Translations under genes and position numbers: made by a program
Assembly: GCA_024291935.2 (NCBI GenBank)
Contig: CM044305.1
Location: 88,590,397 to 88,654,396 of the forward strand
Origin: Okapia johnstoni
Taxonomy: Eukaryota > Chordata > Mammalia > Artiodactyla > Giraffidae
DNA length: 64,000 nucleotides
Direction: 5' to 3'
Notes under the pieces: model-generated
Database searches by the model: none
The model's input: only the letters and a program-made list of their open reading frames with translations
What the model was told of the DNA's origin: nothing
Shown here: in pieces, positions 47,154 to 58,609 of the stretch
Layout: the number at the start of each line of letters is the position of its first letter
How positions within the stretch are numbered: the stretch's first letter is position 1

Positions 47154-49249
47154 AAAAGGCAGAAAATAGACTTTATTCCAAAACAGACTTTTAAAAGATG
47201 CTGTTAAAGAAAAGGACACGTTCAGTTACTAACGCATATGTTATTCACCGTTTCTAAGTTTTCCTTCTCCAAGGTGAGCACTCCAGCCAAGCTTTCACGG
47301 GTTGTGTTCAAAGCCCTTGGCCCATAAAAATCTGGCCTCGCTCTTCTTCCCGGGGGGGCCTCTCAAGTCTTCTGAGCCAGGCAGTAAGAAGGGCTACAAG
47401 GCAGGTGACTGCTGTGGGTTCACAGGGTCCCAGGCTGGTGCCCACTGGTATTTCCAGGAAGGACCCCCATGCAGGGCTGTCCACTGTGTGCCAGCAGCGT
47501 GCAGAGATGGCTGAGTGAATAAGATCTCTGAAGACCAGATGTGACACCGGAAGCCGTTGTGTGTCCCCTGGAAGGAGCCAAGATGAGCCGATCATCCTCG
47601 ACCTGCCAGGGCCACTCAGCCCTGGGTTTGGCGGATAATGGCAGCATCTGTACAGCGCGCCTCACCCTGGGCTGGGGGGGTCAGGGACCAACTCCAGCAC
47701 TTCTGGTCCCCCAGCTCCAGGCTGCACGGAGTGTGGCCCAGTGCATGGAGGACTCTGACACTCTTGGGCCCCATTCAGAGCCCCATGGCCGCCCTTGCTA
47801 AGCAGGCCAAGTGGTCCTGAGGCCAGGGCCAGGCTCCAAAGGATCGAGGAGGAGGTTGAGATGAGGGACTTGACCAGAGTCACCATGTGATCCACACCAC
47901 ACACCTCATCCACGGGCTCCCCGGGAATAGTCACCCTCCATGGGAAGTACTTCCACCCAGGCACCCTTGGATGTTCTTGCCTCACACAAACAGCTCTCCT
48001 CTGTTGGTCAGGGCAGCAAAGTGGCTTAGTCCGCAGCGAATGCGGGAAACCTGGACTCCTGGATTGAACTCCGTCAGGCCAAAGAGAGTGGGTGGAATCA
48101 TTTCTGAAAGAGCGGTTTCCAGGAGGTTTGGTCCCTTCCCAAGAATTTCGTAGCCCCAGATGAAAACATGTCCTTCTCTGTTGAATACAGCACAGCCTGT
48201 CTCCCCCGCACCCCCCACCCCACAGCCTGCTTCACCCACACCACTCCTGAGAAGGGAAGCACCGGGGGGACGTTCACCTGTCTGGAGTCGGTGACAGAGG
48301 CCAGCTGCAGGTACTCAGAGTTCCCCCACCCAAAGAGGCCACCACCGGCCAACACGACCAGGCAGCAGTACTCATAGGTATCCACCTGGACGACGTTCAC
48401 TCCAGCAAGGTCTCCGCCCAGCTTGGTGGGTGTGCTGGTGATATCGTAGTAACCCAGACCTGTTTGCACGCCTGTGACCCGGCCACAAGAATACACTTCT
48501 CCTTTATCCGTCAGGAACAGACTATGGTCCTGACCACAGGCGACCTGGACCACCTGTCCATCGAAGTCCTGCATCCTATGGACTTTGTGACTTTCGCTAT
48601 AAATTTCGTTTTTGACCACCTTTCTTCCATGCTGCCCGTAAAAATTATTCCCCATGCTGAAGACTCCTTCACCATCTGTCAGGACAAGCAAGTGGCCTCT
48701 ACCACAGGAGACCTGCAGCACCCACGTCTCCTGAGGTCTGTCCAGCGGCAGCGGCACAGGCGAGGGCTCCAAAACATACTCTTATCCCTTTGTTTTATCT
48801 TTCTAGCTCCTGTGAAATCTGAGCTGAGAATCTTTGTTGAGCCTCATACCCCAAACTTTCATAATATTCTTGGTTTTAGAGGACAGCAACGTGAATCTAT
48901 AACCACAGGCAGCAGAAGAAATCTTTTGGCCCAGCTCCAGGCGGTAGGGCATGGCCTGGATCCTGCGGCACAGGGCTGGAGTCCATAGCTGGGCAACACG
49001 AAGGTGGGCACGCCCAGCGCCCGGGAAAAGCTGGAACCCCGCACGAAGATTCAGTCAGCGTGAGTCACATGCTCACCCATGTACACAGGCGCATCTGCCT
49101 TGGCCTCAGCCGCCTCATGCCGGCTCCACGAGCGCCCAGCTGCTGTCCATCATCCGCGCCCCGGCCCCAGCCCTTTCAGCTGGCACCCCAGTCGAGCCCC
49201 CGCCCACAGAGCCGCCAGCGCCACCCTCTTGATTCACGCCTTAACAGCA
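47154..49249 (-). pseudogene. RCC1L: Processed pseudogene (retrocopy) of RCC1L/WBSCR16
   Basis: An intronless minus-strand copy of the mitochondrial RCC1-like protein gene. RCC1 repeats are recognisable: SFSRALGVPTFVLPS, the block VLQVSCGRGHLLVLTDGEGV, then QVVQVACGQDHSLFLTDKGE, YLQLASVTDSRQVNVP, SRIRCGLSHFAALTNRGELF and a final WKYFPWRVTIPGEPVDEVCG. The parent protein acts in mitochondrial ribosome assembly and GTPase regulation. This copy is dead: an in-frame TGA where the parent has arginine (HADxIFV, near 49050), frameshifts near 48100-48240 and 48780-48860, and loss of the frame near the C-terminus. AATAAA on the minus strand at 47177-47172 is the copied polyadenylation signal. Flanking 22-23-bp repeats (47132-47153 and 49250-49272) are the L1-type target duplication. 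The best residual open frame is 224 codons (48772-48098). Confidence 0.92.
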
Positions 49250-50159
49250 TGTATATATTCTTTGAAGAAATGTCTATTTAAGTCCTTTGCCTGCTTTATA
49301 AGTTATTTGATTTTTTTTTTTGCTGTTGAGTTGTAGGAGTTTCTCATATATTTTGTATATTAACCCCTTACCAGATATATGGTTTGCAAATATTTTCTCC
49401 CATTCCATAGATTGTCTTTTGACTTTTTGCTGTGGTGAAGCTTTTTAGTTTGATATAGTCTCATTTGTCTGTTTTGCTTTTGTTCCTTAAGCTTTCAATG
49501 TCATATCCATGAAATGACTGCCAAGACCCGTCATGAAACTTTTCCCCTATGTCTTTCTTTTTTTAAAGAATTGCTGTTTCTGGTCTTACACTTAAATCTT
49601 TAATCCATTTTTAGTTTATTTTGTACATGCTGTAAAACAAGGGTCCAATTTCATTCTTTTGCATGTCTAGTTTTCCCAACACCATTTGAGTTTTTATTTT
49701 GTTGTTTTCAATGTTTTAATTTTTATTTTTACTGCTTTATTTTTGATGTTTATAAGATTTTTTTTTATTTTTTCCCCTAAGTTATTACAAAAATATTAGC
49801 TATATTCCCTGTATCCTAACACCATTTGTCAAAGAGACCATCCTTTCCTCATTGTGTACTCTTGTTGACTATACATATGTTGATATATTGTTGGACTCTC
49901 AATTCTGTTCCCCTTGTGTATATGTCTATTTTATGCCAGTACCATACTGTTTTAATTACTGTCACTTTGTAATGTGTTTTGAAATCAAGACATATGATGC
50001 CTCCAGATTTTTCTTTCTTTCTCAAGATTGCTTTGGCTATTCAAGATCCCTTGTGGTTCGATATGAATTTTAGGATTGTTTTGCTATTTCTGTGAAAAAA
50101 TGCCATTGGGGTGTTAATAGGGATTGCATTGAATCTATAGATCACTTTGGATATAATGG

Positions 50160-50855
50160 ATATTTTTCTCTAAGATGGTCCTCAAGAATCCCTGCCCAGT
50201 GGTATTCATTCACTTGTGTAATCACTTCCCCTTGAATGTGAGCTCAATCTAGTTAATCACTTCTAATGATAGAACATGGCAAAAATTATGAGATGTCACT
50301 TCTAAGATTAGGTTAAAAGAAGACTCTGACTTCTGTCTAATTTTCTCTCTCCTTCTCTCTCTCTCTTTCTCTTCCTCTCAGGGAACCTAACCGCCCTATA
50401 GAGAGGCCCATATGGCAAGGAGCTGAGGGAAGCTTCTAACCAACAAGCATGGTGGAACTGAGGCCCTCAGTCAACAGCCCATGAGGAACTAAATCCTGGT
50501 AACAACAATATGAATGTACCTGGAATCAGATTCTCCCTCAGTTGAAACTTCAAATGGGAGCTTTGTGAGCCTCTGAGTCAGAAGCACACAGCTAGGCTGT
50601 GCCCAGATTCCTGACACACCAAACTGATATGATAGATGTTTGTTGGGAGTTCCCTGACAATCTAGTAGTTAAGACTTCATGCTTCCATTGCAGGGGACAC
50701 AGGTTTGAACTCTGGTAGGGGAACAAAGATCCCCATATCCCACACAGCCAAAACTAAATAACTTAAAAAATTAAAATTAAAAATAAATGTTGTTGTTCTA
50801 AGTCACTGAGTTTGGGAGTAAATTGTTACCGAGAAATAAGTAACTAGCACAGTAA
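50160..50855 (+). mobile_element. MLT1-like LTR with nested CHR SINE
   Basis: Order of motifs: atagagaggcccatatggca, aaggagctgagggaagcttc, attctccctcagttgaaact, then tctaagtcactgagtttggg at the end. It is interrupted at 50645-50775 by a CHR SINE. Non-coding LTR of the ERVL-MaLR group. Confidence 0.75.
50645..50775 (+). mobile_element. CHR-type SINE
   Basis: gggagttccctgacaatcta to ccatatcccacacagccaaa, flanked by similar atgtttgttg and atgttgttg. Confidence 0.85.
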
Positions 50856-50859
50856 CCAA

Positions 50860-51190
50860 TCTCCCATTTCCATTGTCACTCTCCTGACACTATGTCTGCT
50901 TCCCTTGCTTGGGCCCTCTCATTCTCCATTACCAGCTGCTCCCCTACATAGATTTCCTCTGCATCCCTCTCAGGTTCTGACTCCTCACATCAGACTGCCC
51001 CTCCATGATAATACCTGCATCCACTTGTTTAGTCTCTGATCCACTCTCTGCAGGGACACGTCCTCACCCTGTTGGATCTCCAAGACCCCAGTCTGCACCC
51101 CACAACACTCCCCACCATGGATATCTACCTTGCTCCATCTCACCTAATGGCTTTAGGACTGGATTTTTCAGGAAGGTTAGGCAAAAGGAC
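50860..51190. other. Unassigned sequence
   Basis: Nothing recognised, and no coding support for the incidental open frame at 51005-51319. Confidence 0.4.
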
Positions 51191-51192
51191 AG

Positions 51193-51298
51193 TTGTTGTT
51201 TAGCCACTCAGTCCTGTCTGACTCTTCGTGACCCCATGGACTGCAGCATGCCAGGTTTGCCCTTCTTTGGGATTGGAATGAAAACTGACCTTTTCCAG
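51193..51298 (-). mobile_element. Internally deleted BovB micro-copy
   Basis: The BovB 3' end (gttgtttagccactcagtcc ... ctgcagcatgccaggtt) is joined directly to the internal piece ttgggattggaatgaaaact, which in copy 6 lies about 1.3 kb away (at 54010). Confidence 0.8.
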
Positions 51299-51539
51299 TG
51301 TGTGCATTTTGATTTTTAACATATATATTGTGAAGTTATCCTCCAAAAATCTTACATCAATTTATACTCTAGTCTCTCTCCTTCACCCTGTCCTTTCCTC
51401 ATCTCATAGAATGCTCATTGGTTTTTTCTTTCTAGTACTGTTCCTAGGTCTCATCCCAATGAAATGTCAAATGGTTCAGTTCTTAAAACCATCTGCTGGG
51501 TTTCTCTGAACTGGCATGTCTAAATAGAGAGCTTGTTAT

Positions 51540-51755
51540 TGTTGTTTTGTTAAGTCTCTAAGTCGTTTATGACTTTTTTATGACCCCATGGACTATAGCC
51601 CGCCAAGCTCCTCTGTCCATGGGATTTCCCAGGCAAGAATACTGGAATGGATTGCCATTTTCTTCTCCAGGGGATCTTCCTGACCCAGGGACTGAACCTG
51701 CATCTCCTGCATTGGCAGGTGGATTCTTTAACACCAAGGAAGCACCCAAATAGAG
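51540..51755 (-). mobile_element. Bov-tA SINE
   Basis: Minus-strand unit flanked by aaatagagag on both sides (near 51524 and 51748). Confidence 0.93.
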
Positions 51756-51759
51756 AGTA

Positions 51760-52130
51760 TTTTCCCCTTAAAATGCAAACCCTCTTTCATGCTTCCTGAC
51801 AGTTATGGGCTTCAATCTTTGGTCAGTGAGTTATGATGCAAAAAACTGTAAAGGAGGAAAGAGAAAGTATCTGTTTATAAAGAACAGCAGTATGCTATCC
51901 AACAGTTTGTGACAAGAACATACATTTAAATTGTAAATCTACAGGAACTTTTTCAAAAAGGGATACCCTTTGTTAAGTCCTGAATTAGGATATATCAAGT
52001 CAAGAAGGAACTATGTCTTCCTCAGCCCTTCTTTTAGCTTTTAGGTTGAAATTTGTGAACATATATACAATTCATCTACCGGGAGCTCTAGCTATTCTGG
52101 TTTTATGACTCTGTCTCTTAAAGAAATTCA
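51760..52130. other. Unassigned sequence
   Basis: No repeat family or gene recognised. Confidence 0.4.
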
Positions 52131-52132
52131 TT

Positions 52133-52701
52133 TAATTAATATGTATTATTAATATAATCATTATCAATATATAATATATGATACATTATGTAATATATAG
52201 TATTATATATTACACATATATTTTATGTATAATATAATACATAATTATGATATTATAATACATATGATATGTGATATATATGATATATGATACTATAATA
52301 TATAATATATGTGATATATAGTATATAATCTACTATGCTATATTACATAACATATATTACATATGTAACTTAAAACACGATATATATTATATGACATTAA
52401 ATACGATATATATGATTATTAATATATTATATCACAAAATATAATAATATATAACATGTTAAAATTATATTGTATAACATATAATATACATAACATAATC
52501 ATCATATATTATACTAAAATATAATAGTTATTAAATTATCATATATCATAATATATGATGATTATATCTAAATTATATAACATATTTTAATTAATTACAT
52601 TATAGTGTATATTGATTAATATTATTTGATATTTTAATAATTATATAACATTATCTACATTAATGCATGTATATAATTTATATATTACCATATACAATAT
52701 A
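52133..52701. repeat. AT-rich low-complexity tract (left block)
   Basis: About 570 bp made almost entirely of A and T in irregular TATATTA/ATAT order, ending exactly at a BovB 3' end. Confidence 0.95.
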
Positions 52702-55700
52702 TTGTTGTTTAGCTGCTAAGTCATGTTCAACTCTTTATGACCCCACAGACAGCAGCATGACAGGCTTCCCTGTCCTTCACTATATCTTGGAATTTGTTCC
52801 AACTCATATCCTTGGAGCTGGTGATGCCATCCAACCATCTTATCCTCTGTTACCCCTTTTCCTCTTACCCTCAATCTTTCCCAACATCAGGGTTTTTTCG
52901 AATGAGTCAGTTCTTCACATCAGGTGGCCAAAGTATTGGAGCTTCAGCTGCAGCATCAGTCCTTCCAATCGACATTCAGGACTTACTTCCTTTAGGATGG
53001 CCTGGTTAGATCTCCTTGCAGCCCAAGGGACTCTTCAAGAGTCTTCTCCAACACCACAGTTCAAAAGCATCAATTCCTTGGCACTCAGTTTTCATTATGG
53101 TCCAATTCTCACATCCATACATGACTACTGGAAAAACCATAGCTTTGACTAGATGGATTTTGTTGGCAAAATAATGTCTCTGCTTTTTAATACACTGTCT
53201 AGGTTGGTCATAGCTTTTCTTCCAAGGAGCAAGTGTCTTTTAGTTTCATGGCTGCAGTCATCATCTGCAGTGATTTTGGAGCCCCCCAAAATAAAGTTTC
53301 TCACTGTTTCCATTCTTTCACCATCTATTTGCCATGAAGTGATGGGATTGGATGTCATGATCTTCAGTTTTTAAATGTTGAGTTTTAAGCCAGGTTTTCA
53401 CTCTCCTCTTTCACTTTCATCACAAGACTCTTTAGTTCTTCTTTGCTTTCTGCCATAAGGGTGGTGTCATCTGCATATCTGAGGTTATCAATTTCTCCTG
53501 GCAATCATGATTCCAGCTTATGCTTCATCCAGCCCAGCATTTCACATGATGCACTCTGCATATAAGTTACATAAACAGGGTGACAATATACAGCCTTGAC
53601 ATACTCCTTTCTCAATTTGGAACCAGTCCATTGTTTCATGTCTGATTCTAACTATTGCTTCTTGACCTGCATAGGATTTCTCAGGAGGCAGGTAAGGTGG
53701 TCAGGTATTCCCGTCTCTTGAAGAATTTTCCACAGTTTGTTGTGATCCACACAGCCAAAGGCTTTGGCATAGTCAATAAAGGAGAAGTAGATGATTTTCT
53801 GGAACTCTCTTGCTTTTTCTATGATCCAACAGATGTTGGCAGTTTGATCTCTGCTTCCTCTGCCTTTTCTAAATCCAGCTTGAACATCTAGAAGTTCTCA
53901 GTTCACATACTGTTGAAGCCTCGCTTGGAGAATTTTGAGCATTACTTTGTGAGCATGTGAGATGAGTGCAATTGTGTGGTGGCTTGAACATTCTTTGGCA
54001 TTGCTTTTCTTTGGGATTGGAATGAAAACTGACCTTTTCCAGTCCTGTGGCGACTGCTGAGTTTTGCACATTTGCTGGTTTATTGAGTGCAGCACTTTCA
54101 CAGCATCATCTTTTAAGATTTGAATAGCTCAGCTGGAATTCGATCACCTCCACTAGCTTTGTTCCTAGTGATCCTTCCTAAGGCCCACTTGACTTGGCAC
54201 TCCAGGATGTCTGGCTCTAGGTGAATGATCACACGATTGTGGTTATCTGGGTCATTAAGATCTTTTTTGTATAGTTCCTCTGTATATTCTTGCCACCTCT
54301 TCATAATATCTTCCACTTCTGTTAGGTCCATACCATGCCCATCTTTGCACAAAATGTTTGCTTGTTATCTCTAATTTTCTTGAAGAGATCTCTAGTCTTT
54401 CCCATTGTATTGTTTTCCTCTATTTCTTTGCATTGATCACTGAGGAATCATTGGTCACTTCTTATCTCTCCTTGCTATTCTTTGGAACTCTGCATTCAGA
54501 TGGGTATATCTTTCCTTTTCTCCTTTGCCTTTAGCTTCTCTTCTTTTCTCAGCTATTTGTAAGGCCTCCTCAGACAATCACTTTGCCTTCTCGCATTTCT
54601 TTTTCTTGGGGATAGTCTTGGCCGCTGTCTCCTGTCCAATGTCACAAACTTCCATCCATACTTCTTCAGCCACTCTATCAGATCTATTCCCTTGAATCTA
54701 TTTGTCACTTCTACTGTATAATTGTAAGGGATTTGATTTAGGTCATACCTGAATGGTCTAGTGGTTTTCTGTACTTTCTTCCATTTAAGTCTGAATTTGG
54801 CAATAAGCAGTTCATGATCTGAGCCACAGTCAGCTCCCGGTCTTGTTTTTGCTAACTGTATAGAGCTTCTCCATCTTCAGCTGCAAAGAATATAATCAAT
54901 CTGATTATGGTATTGACCATCTGGTGATGTCCATGTGTAGAGTCTTCTCTTGTGTTGTTGGAAGATGGTGTTTGCTATGACCAGTGCATTCTCTTGGCAA
55001 AACTCTGTTAGCCTTTTCCCTGCTTCATTTTGTACTCCAAGGCCAAACTTGCCTGTTAAACTCTTTGACTCTTGACTTCCTACTTTTGCATTCCAGTCCC
55101 CTATGATGAAAAGGACATCCTTTTGTGTGTGTGTTAGTTCTAGGTCTTGTAGGTCATCGTAGAACCGTTCAACTTCAGCTTCTTTGGCATTAGTAGTTGG
55201 GGCGTGGACTTGGATTACTGTGATATTGAATGGTTTGCATTGGAAACGAGCAGAGATAGTTCCGTCATTTTTGAGATTGCACCCAAGTACTGCATTTCAG
55301 ACTCTTTTGTTGACTATGAGGGCTACTCCATTTCTTCTAAGGATTCTTGCTCACAGTAGTAGATATAATGGTCATCTAGATTAAATTCAACCATTCTGGT
55401 TCATTTTAGTTCACTGATTCCTAAAATGTCGATGTTCACTCTTGCCATCTCCTGTTTGACCACTTCCAATTTACATTGATTCATGGACCTAGCATTCCAT
55501 TCCAGGTTCCTATACAATATTGTTCTTTACAGCATCAAATTTTGCTTCCATCACCACATCCACAACTGGGTGTTGTTTTCACTTTGGCTCCATCTCTTCA
55601 TTCTTTCTGGAGTTGTTTCTCCACTTTTCTCCAGTAGGATATTGGGCACCTACTGACCTGGAGAGTTCATCTTTCATTGTCATATCTTTTTGCCTTTTCA

Positions 55701-57220
55701 TACTGTTTATGGCAAATCAGCAGTGGCCACGGGACTGGAAAAGGTCATTTTTCATTCCAATCCTAAAAAAAGGCAATGCCAAGGAATGTTCAAACTACCT
55801 CACAATTGCACTCATCTCACACACTAGGAAAGTAATACTCAAAATTCTCCAAGCCAGGCTTCAACAGTATGTGAACTGTGAACTTCCAGATATTCACGCT
55901 GGATTTAGAAAAATCAAAGGAACCAGAGATCAAATTGCCAACATTCGTCGGATCATCGAGAAAGCAAGAGAGTTCCAGAAAAACATCTACTTCTAATTTA
56001 TTGACTATGCCAAAGCCTTTGATTGTGTGGATCACAACAAACTTTAAAATTCTGAAAGAGATGGGAATACCAGACCACCTGAAAAATCTGTATGCAGGTC
56101 AAGAAGCAACAGTTAGAACTGGACATGGAATAATAGACTGGTCCAAATTGGGAAAGAAGTACAGTAAGGCTGTATATTGTCACCCTGCTTATTTAACTAA
56201 TATGCAGAGTACATCATGAGAAATTCAGGGCTGGATGAAGCACAAGCTGGAATCAAGATTGCCCGGAGAGATATCAACAACCTCAGATATGCAGATGACA
56301 CCACACTTTTGGCAGAAAGCGAAGAAGAACTAAGGAGCCTCTTGATGAAAGTGAAAGAGGAGAGTGAAGAAGTTGGCTTAAAACTCAACATTCAGAAAAC
56401 TAAGATCATGGCATGCAGTCCCATCACTTCATGGCAAATAGATGGAGAAACAATGGAAACAGTGACAGACCTTTTTGGAGGCTCCAAAATTACTGCAAAT
56501 GGTGACTGCAGCCATGAAATTAAAAGATGCTTGCTCCTTGGAAGAAAGGCTATGACAAACCTAGACAGCATATTAAAAAGCAGAGACATTACTTTGTCAA
56601 CAAAGGTCCGTCTAGTCAAAGCTATGGTTTTTCCAGTAGTCATGTATGGATGTGAGACTTGAACTATAAAGAAAGCTGAGTGCCGAAGAATTGATGCTTT
56701 TGAACTGTGGTGTTGGAGAAGGCTCTTGAGAGTCCCTTGGACTGCAATGAGATCCAACCATTCCATCCTAAAGGAAATTAGTCCTAAATATTTTTTGGAA
56801 GGACTGATGCTGTAGCCGAAGCTCCAATACTTTGGTCACCTAATGCAAAGAACTAACTCCTTGGGAAAGACCCTGATGTTGGAAAAGATTGAAGGCAGGA
56901 GGAGAAGGGGAAGACAGGATGAGATGGTTGGATGGCATCACCGACTCGATGGACATGAGTTTGAGCATGCTCTGAGTGTTGGTGATGGACAGGGAAGCCC
57001 GGCATGCTACAGTTCGTGGGGTGGCAAAGAGTCGGACACGACTGAGCGATGAACTGACTGACTGTTCATGGGGTTCTCAAGGCAAGTATTCTGAAGTGGT
57101 TTGCCATTCCCGTCTCCAGTGGAGCATGTTTTGTCAAACTCTCTACTATGACCCATCCATCCTGGATGGCCCTACATGGCATGGCTCATAGTTTCATTGT
57201 GTTTGACAAATCTGTGGTCC
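52702..57220 (-). mobile_element. BovB LINE copy 6, long copy split by BovB copy 7
   Basis: Minus-strand BovB whose 3' end is at 52702 (ttgttgtttagctgctaagt) and which runs through polymerase and endonuclease to about 55712, then resumes at 57061-57220 with the 5' UTR side (reverse of gaccacagcc...gaaccccatgaacagt). It is the longest BovB after copy 4. Frames on the minus strand are fragmented. The interruption is the plus-strand copy 7. Confidence 0.93.
55702..57071 (+). mobile_element. BovB LINE copy 7, inserted into copy 6 with 11-bp duplication
   Basis: Plus-strand copy at 55713-57060, starting in the polymerase region (cagcagtggccacgggactg) and ending gactgagcgatgaactgact. It is flanked by actgtttatgg (55702-55712) and actgttcatgg (57061-57071). 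The frame at 56216-56662 keeps [16 protein letters not shown]. Stops and indels occur elsewhere. Confidence 0.94.
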
Positions 57221-58066
57221 CTGTCAAAGGGACTCTCAAGAGTCTTCTCCAGCACCACAGTTCAAAAGCATGAGTTCTTCCACATTTAGCCAGGTGGCAC
57301 TAGTGGTAAAGAACCTGCCTGCTAAGGCAGGAGATGCCTGAGACGAGGGTTGGATCCCTGAGTTAGGAAGATTCCCTGGAGGAGGGCATGACAATCCACT
57401 CCAGTATTCTTGCCTGGAGAATCCTATGGACAGAGGAGGCTGGTAGGCTACAGTCCATAGGGTTGCAAAGAGTCAGACATGACTGAAGCGACTTAGCACA
57501 CACACATACACAGCATTATTTATGGTCCAAACTCACATCCGTACATGACTCCTGGAAAAATCATAGCTTTGACTATATGGACCTTTGTCAACAAAGTGAT
57601 GTCTCTGCTTTTTAATATGCTGTCTAGGTTTGTCAGTTTTTCTTCCAAGGAGCAAGCATCTTTTAATTTCATGGTTGCAGTCACCATTTGCAGTGATTTT
57701 GGAGCCCAAGAAAATAAAGTCTGCCACTGTTTCCATTTTTTCCCATCTATTTGCCATGAATTGATGGGACCAGATGTCATGATCTTCATTTTTTGAATGT
57801 TGAGTTTTAGGCCAGATTTTTCACTCTCCTCTTTCACCTTCATCAAGAGGCTCTTTAGTTCCTTTTTCCTTTCTGCCATAAGAGTGGTGTCATCTGCATA
57901 TCTGAGGTTATTGATATTTCTCCCAGCAATATTGATTCCAGCCTGGCATTTTGCATAATGTACTCTGCATATAAGTTAAATAAGCAGGATAAAACTATAC
58001 AGCCTTGATATACTCCTTTCCCAATTTTTAACCATTGTTCCATGTCTGGTTCTAACTGTTGCTTAT
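57221..58066 (-). mobile_element. BovB LINE copy 8 (internal fragment) with nested SINE
   Basis: Minus-strand BovB polymerase portion, lacking the natural 3' end, directly abutting copy 6 and ending in AT-rich DNA at the right. A Bov-tA splits it at about 57283-57510. Confidence 0.9.
57283..57510 (+). mobile_element. Bov-tA SINE
   Basis: Plus-strand unit from ccaggtggcactagtggtaa to gactgaagcgacttagcaca with a CACACA tail, inside BovB copy 8. Confidence 0.95.
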
Positions 58067-58390
58067 AATATAATATAAATAAGTATTCACATATATTATA
58101 ATTAATTATAAACAAAATATATATTACATTATATCTTACATATTATATATTATATTGTATATTATATATTATCATACTGATTTCATATATTATAATATAT
58201 CATATATAATTAATTAATATATACTATATAATTATATGATATATTCATATATAATTATAATAAATTTTACATTATATATTACATTATATACATTAAATGA
58301 TATATTGTATGTAGTTATAATATATATTATAAGTATAACAATTAATTATAAATATTATTATATAGTATATATTGTATAATAAATAAAGCA
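58067..58390. repeat. AT-rich low-complexity tract (right block)
   Basis: About 320 bp of nearly pure A/T of the same style as the block at 52133-52701. Confidence 0.95.
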
Positions 58391-58399
58391 TTTATGAAA

Positions 58400-58600
58400 T
58401 GCTGTTAATTCATCCCATCCTTACAACAGCATTATGGGCTTGAAATTCTGCCCTTACTTAATACATGGGGAAAACTGAACCTCCCACCATGTGACTTACC
58501 CAAGGACATACAGCTAGTTAGTGGCAAAACTGGGAGCGGGACTCAATTCTTCTGACTCCAGACCCTGAGGTCTTTCTACACCATTGTACTAGCTCTGAGT
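58400..58600 (-). repeat. MIR SINE relic
   Basis: Reverse MIR order: tgacttacccaaggacatac, agctagttagtggcaaaact, gactcaattcttctgactcc. Confidence 0.75.
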
Positions 58601-58609
58601 TCTTCTCCT

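Larger units (their letters stand above)
43590..50160 (-). mobile_element. Single old L1 (minus strand) broken up by five later insertions
   Basis: L1 pieces at 43590-43667, 45751-45806, 46041-46378, 46578-46895, 47096-47153 and 49250-50160 read continuously in the minus orientation once the inserts are removed. The inserts are BovB copy 5, three Bov-tA SINEs and the RCC1L retrocopy. The segment runs from 3' UTR into ORF2-derived sequence (caatgaatctatagatcact-like text near 50130). Confidence 0.8.

Noticed and set aside
48098..48772. RCC1-domain open frame of 224 codons as a functional gene
   Set aside because: It is the longest surviving piece of a processed RCC1L copy with an upstream in-frame TGA and frameshifts on both sides, plus retrocopy hallmarks.
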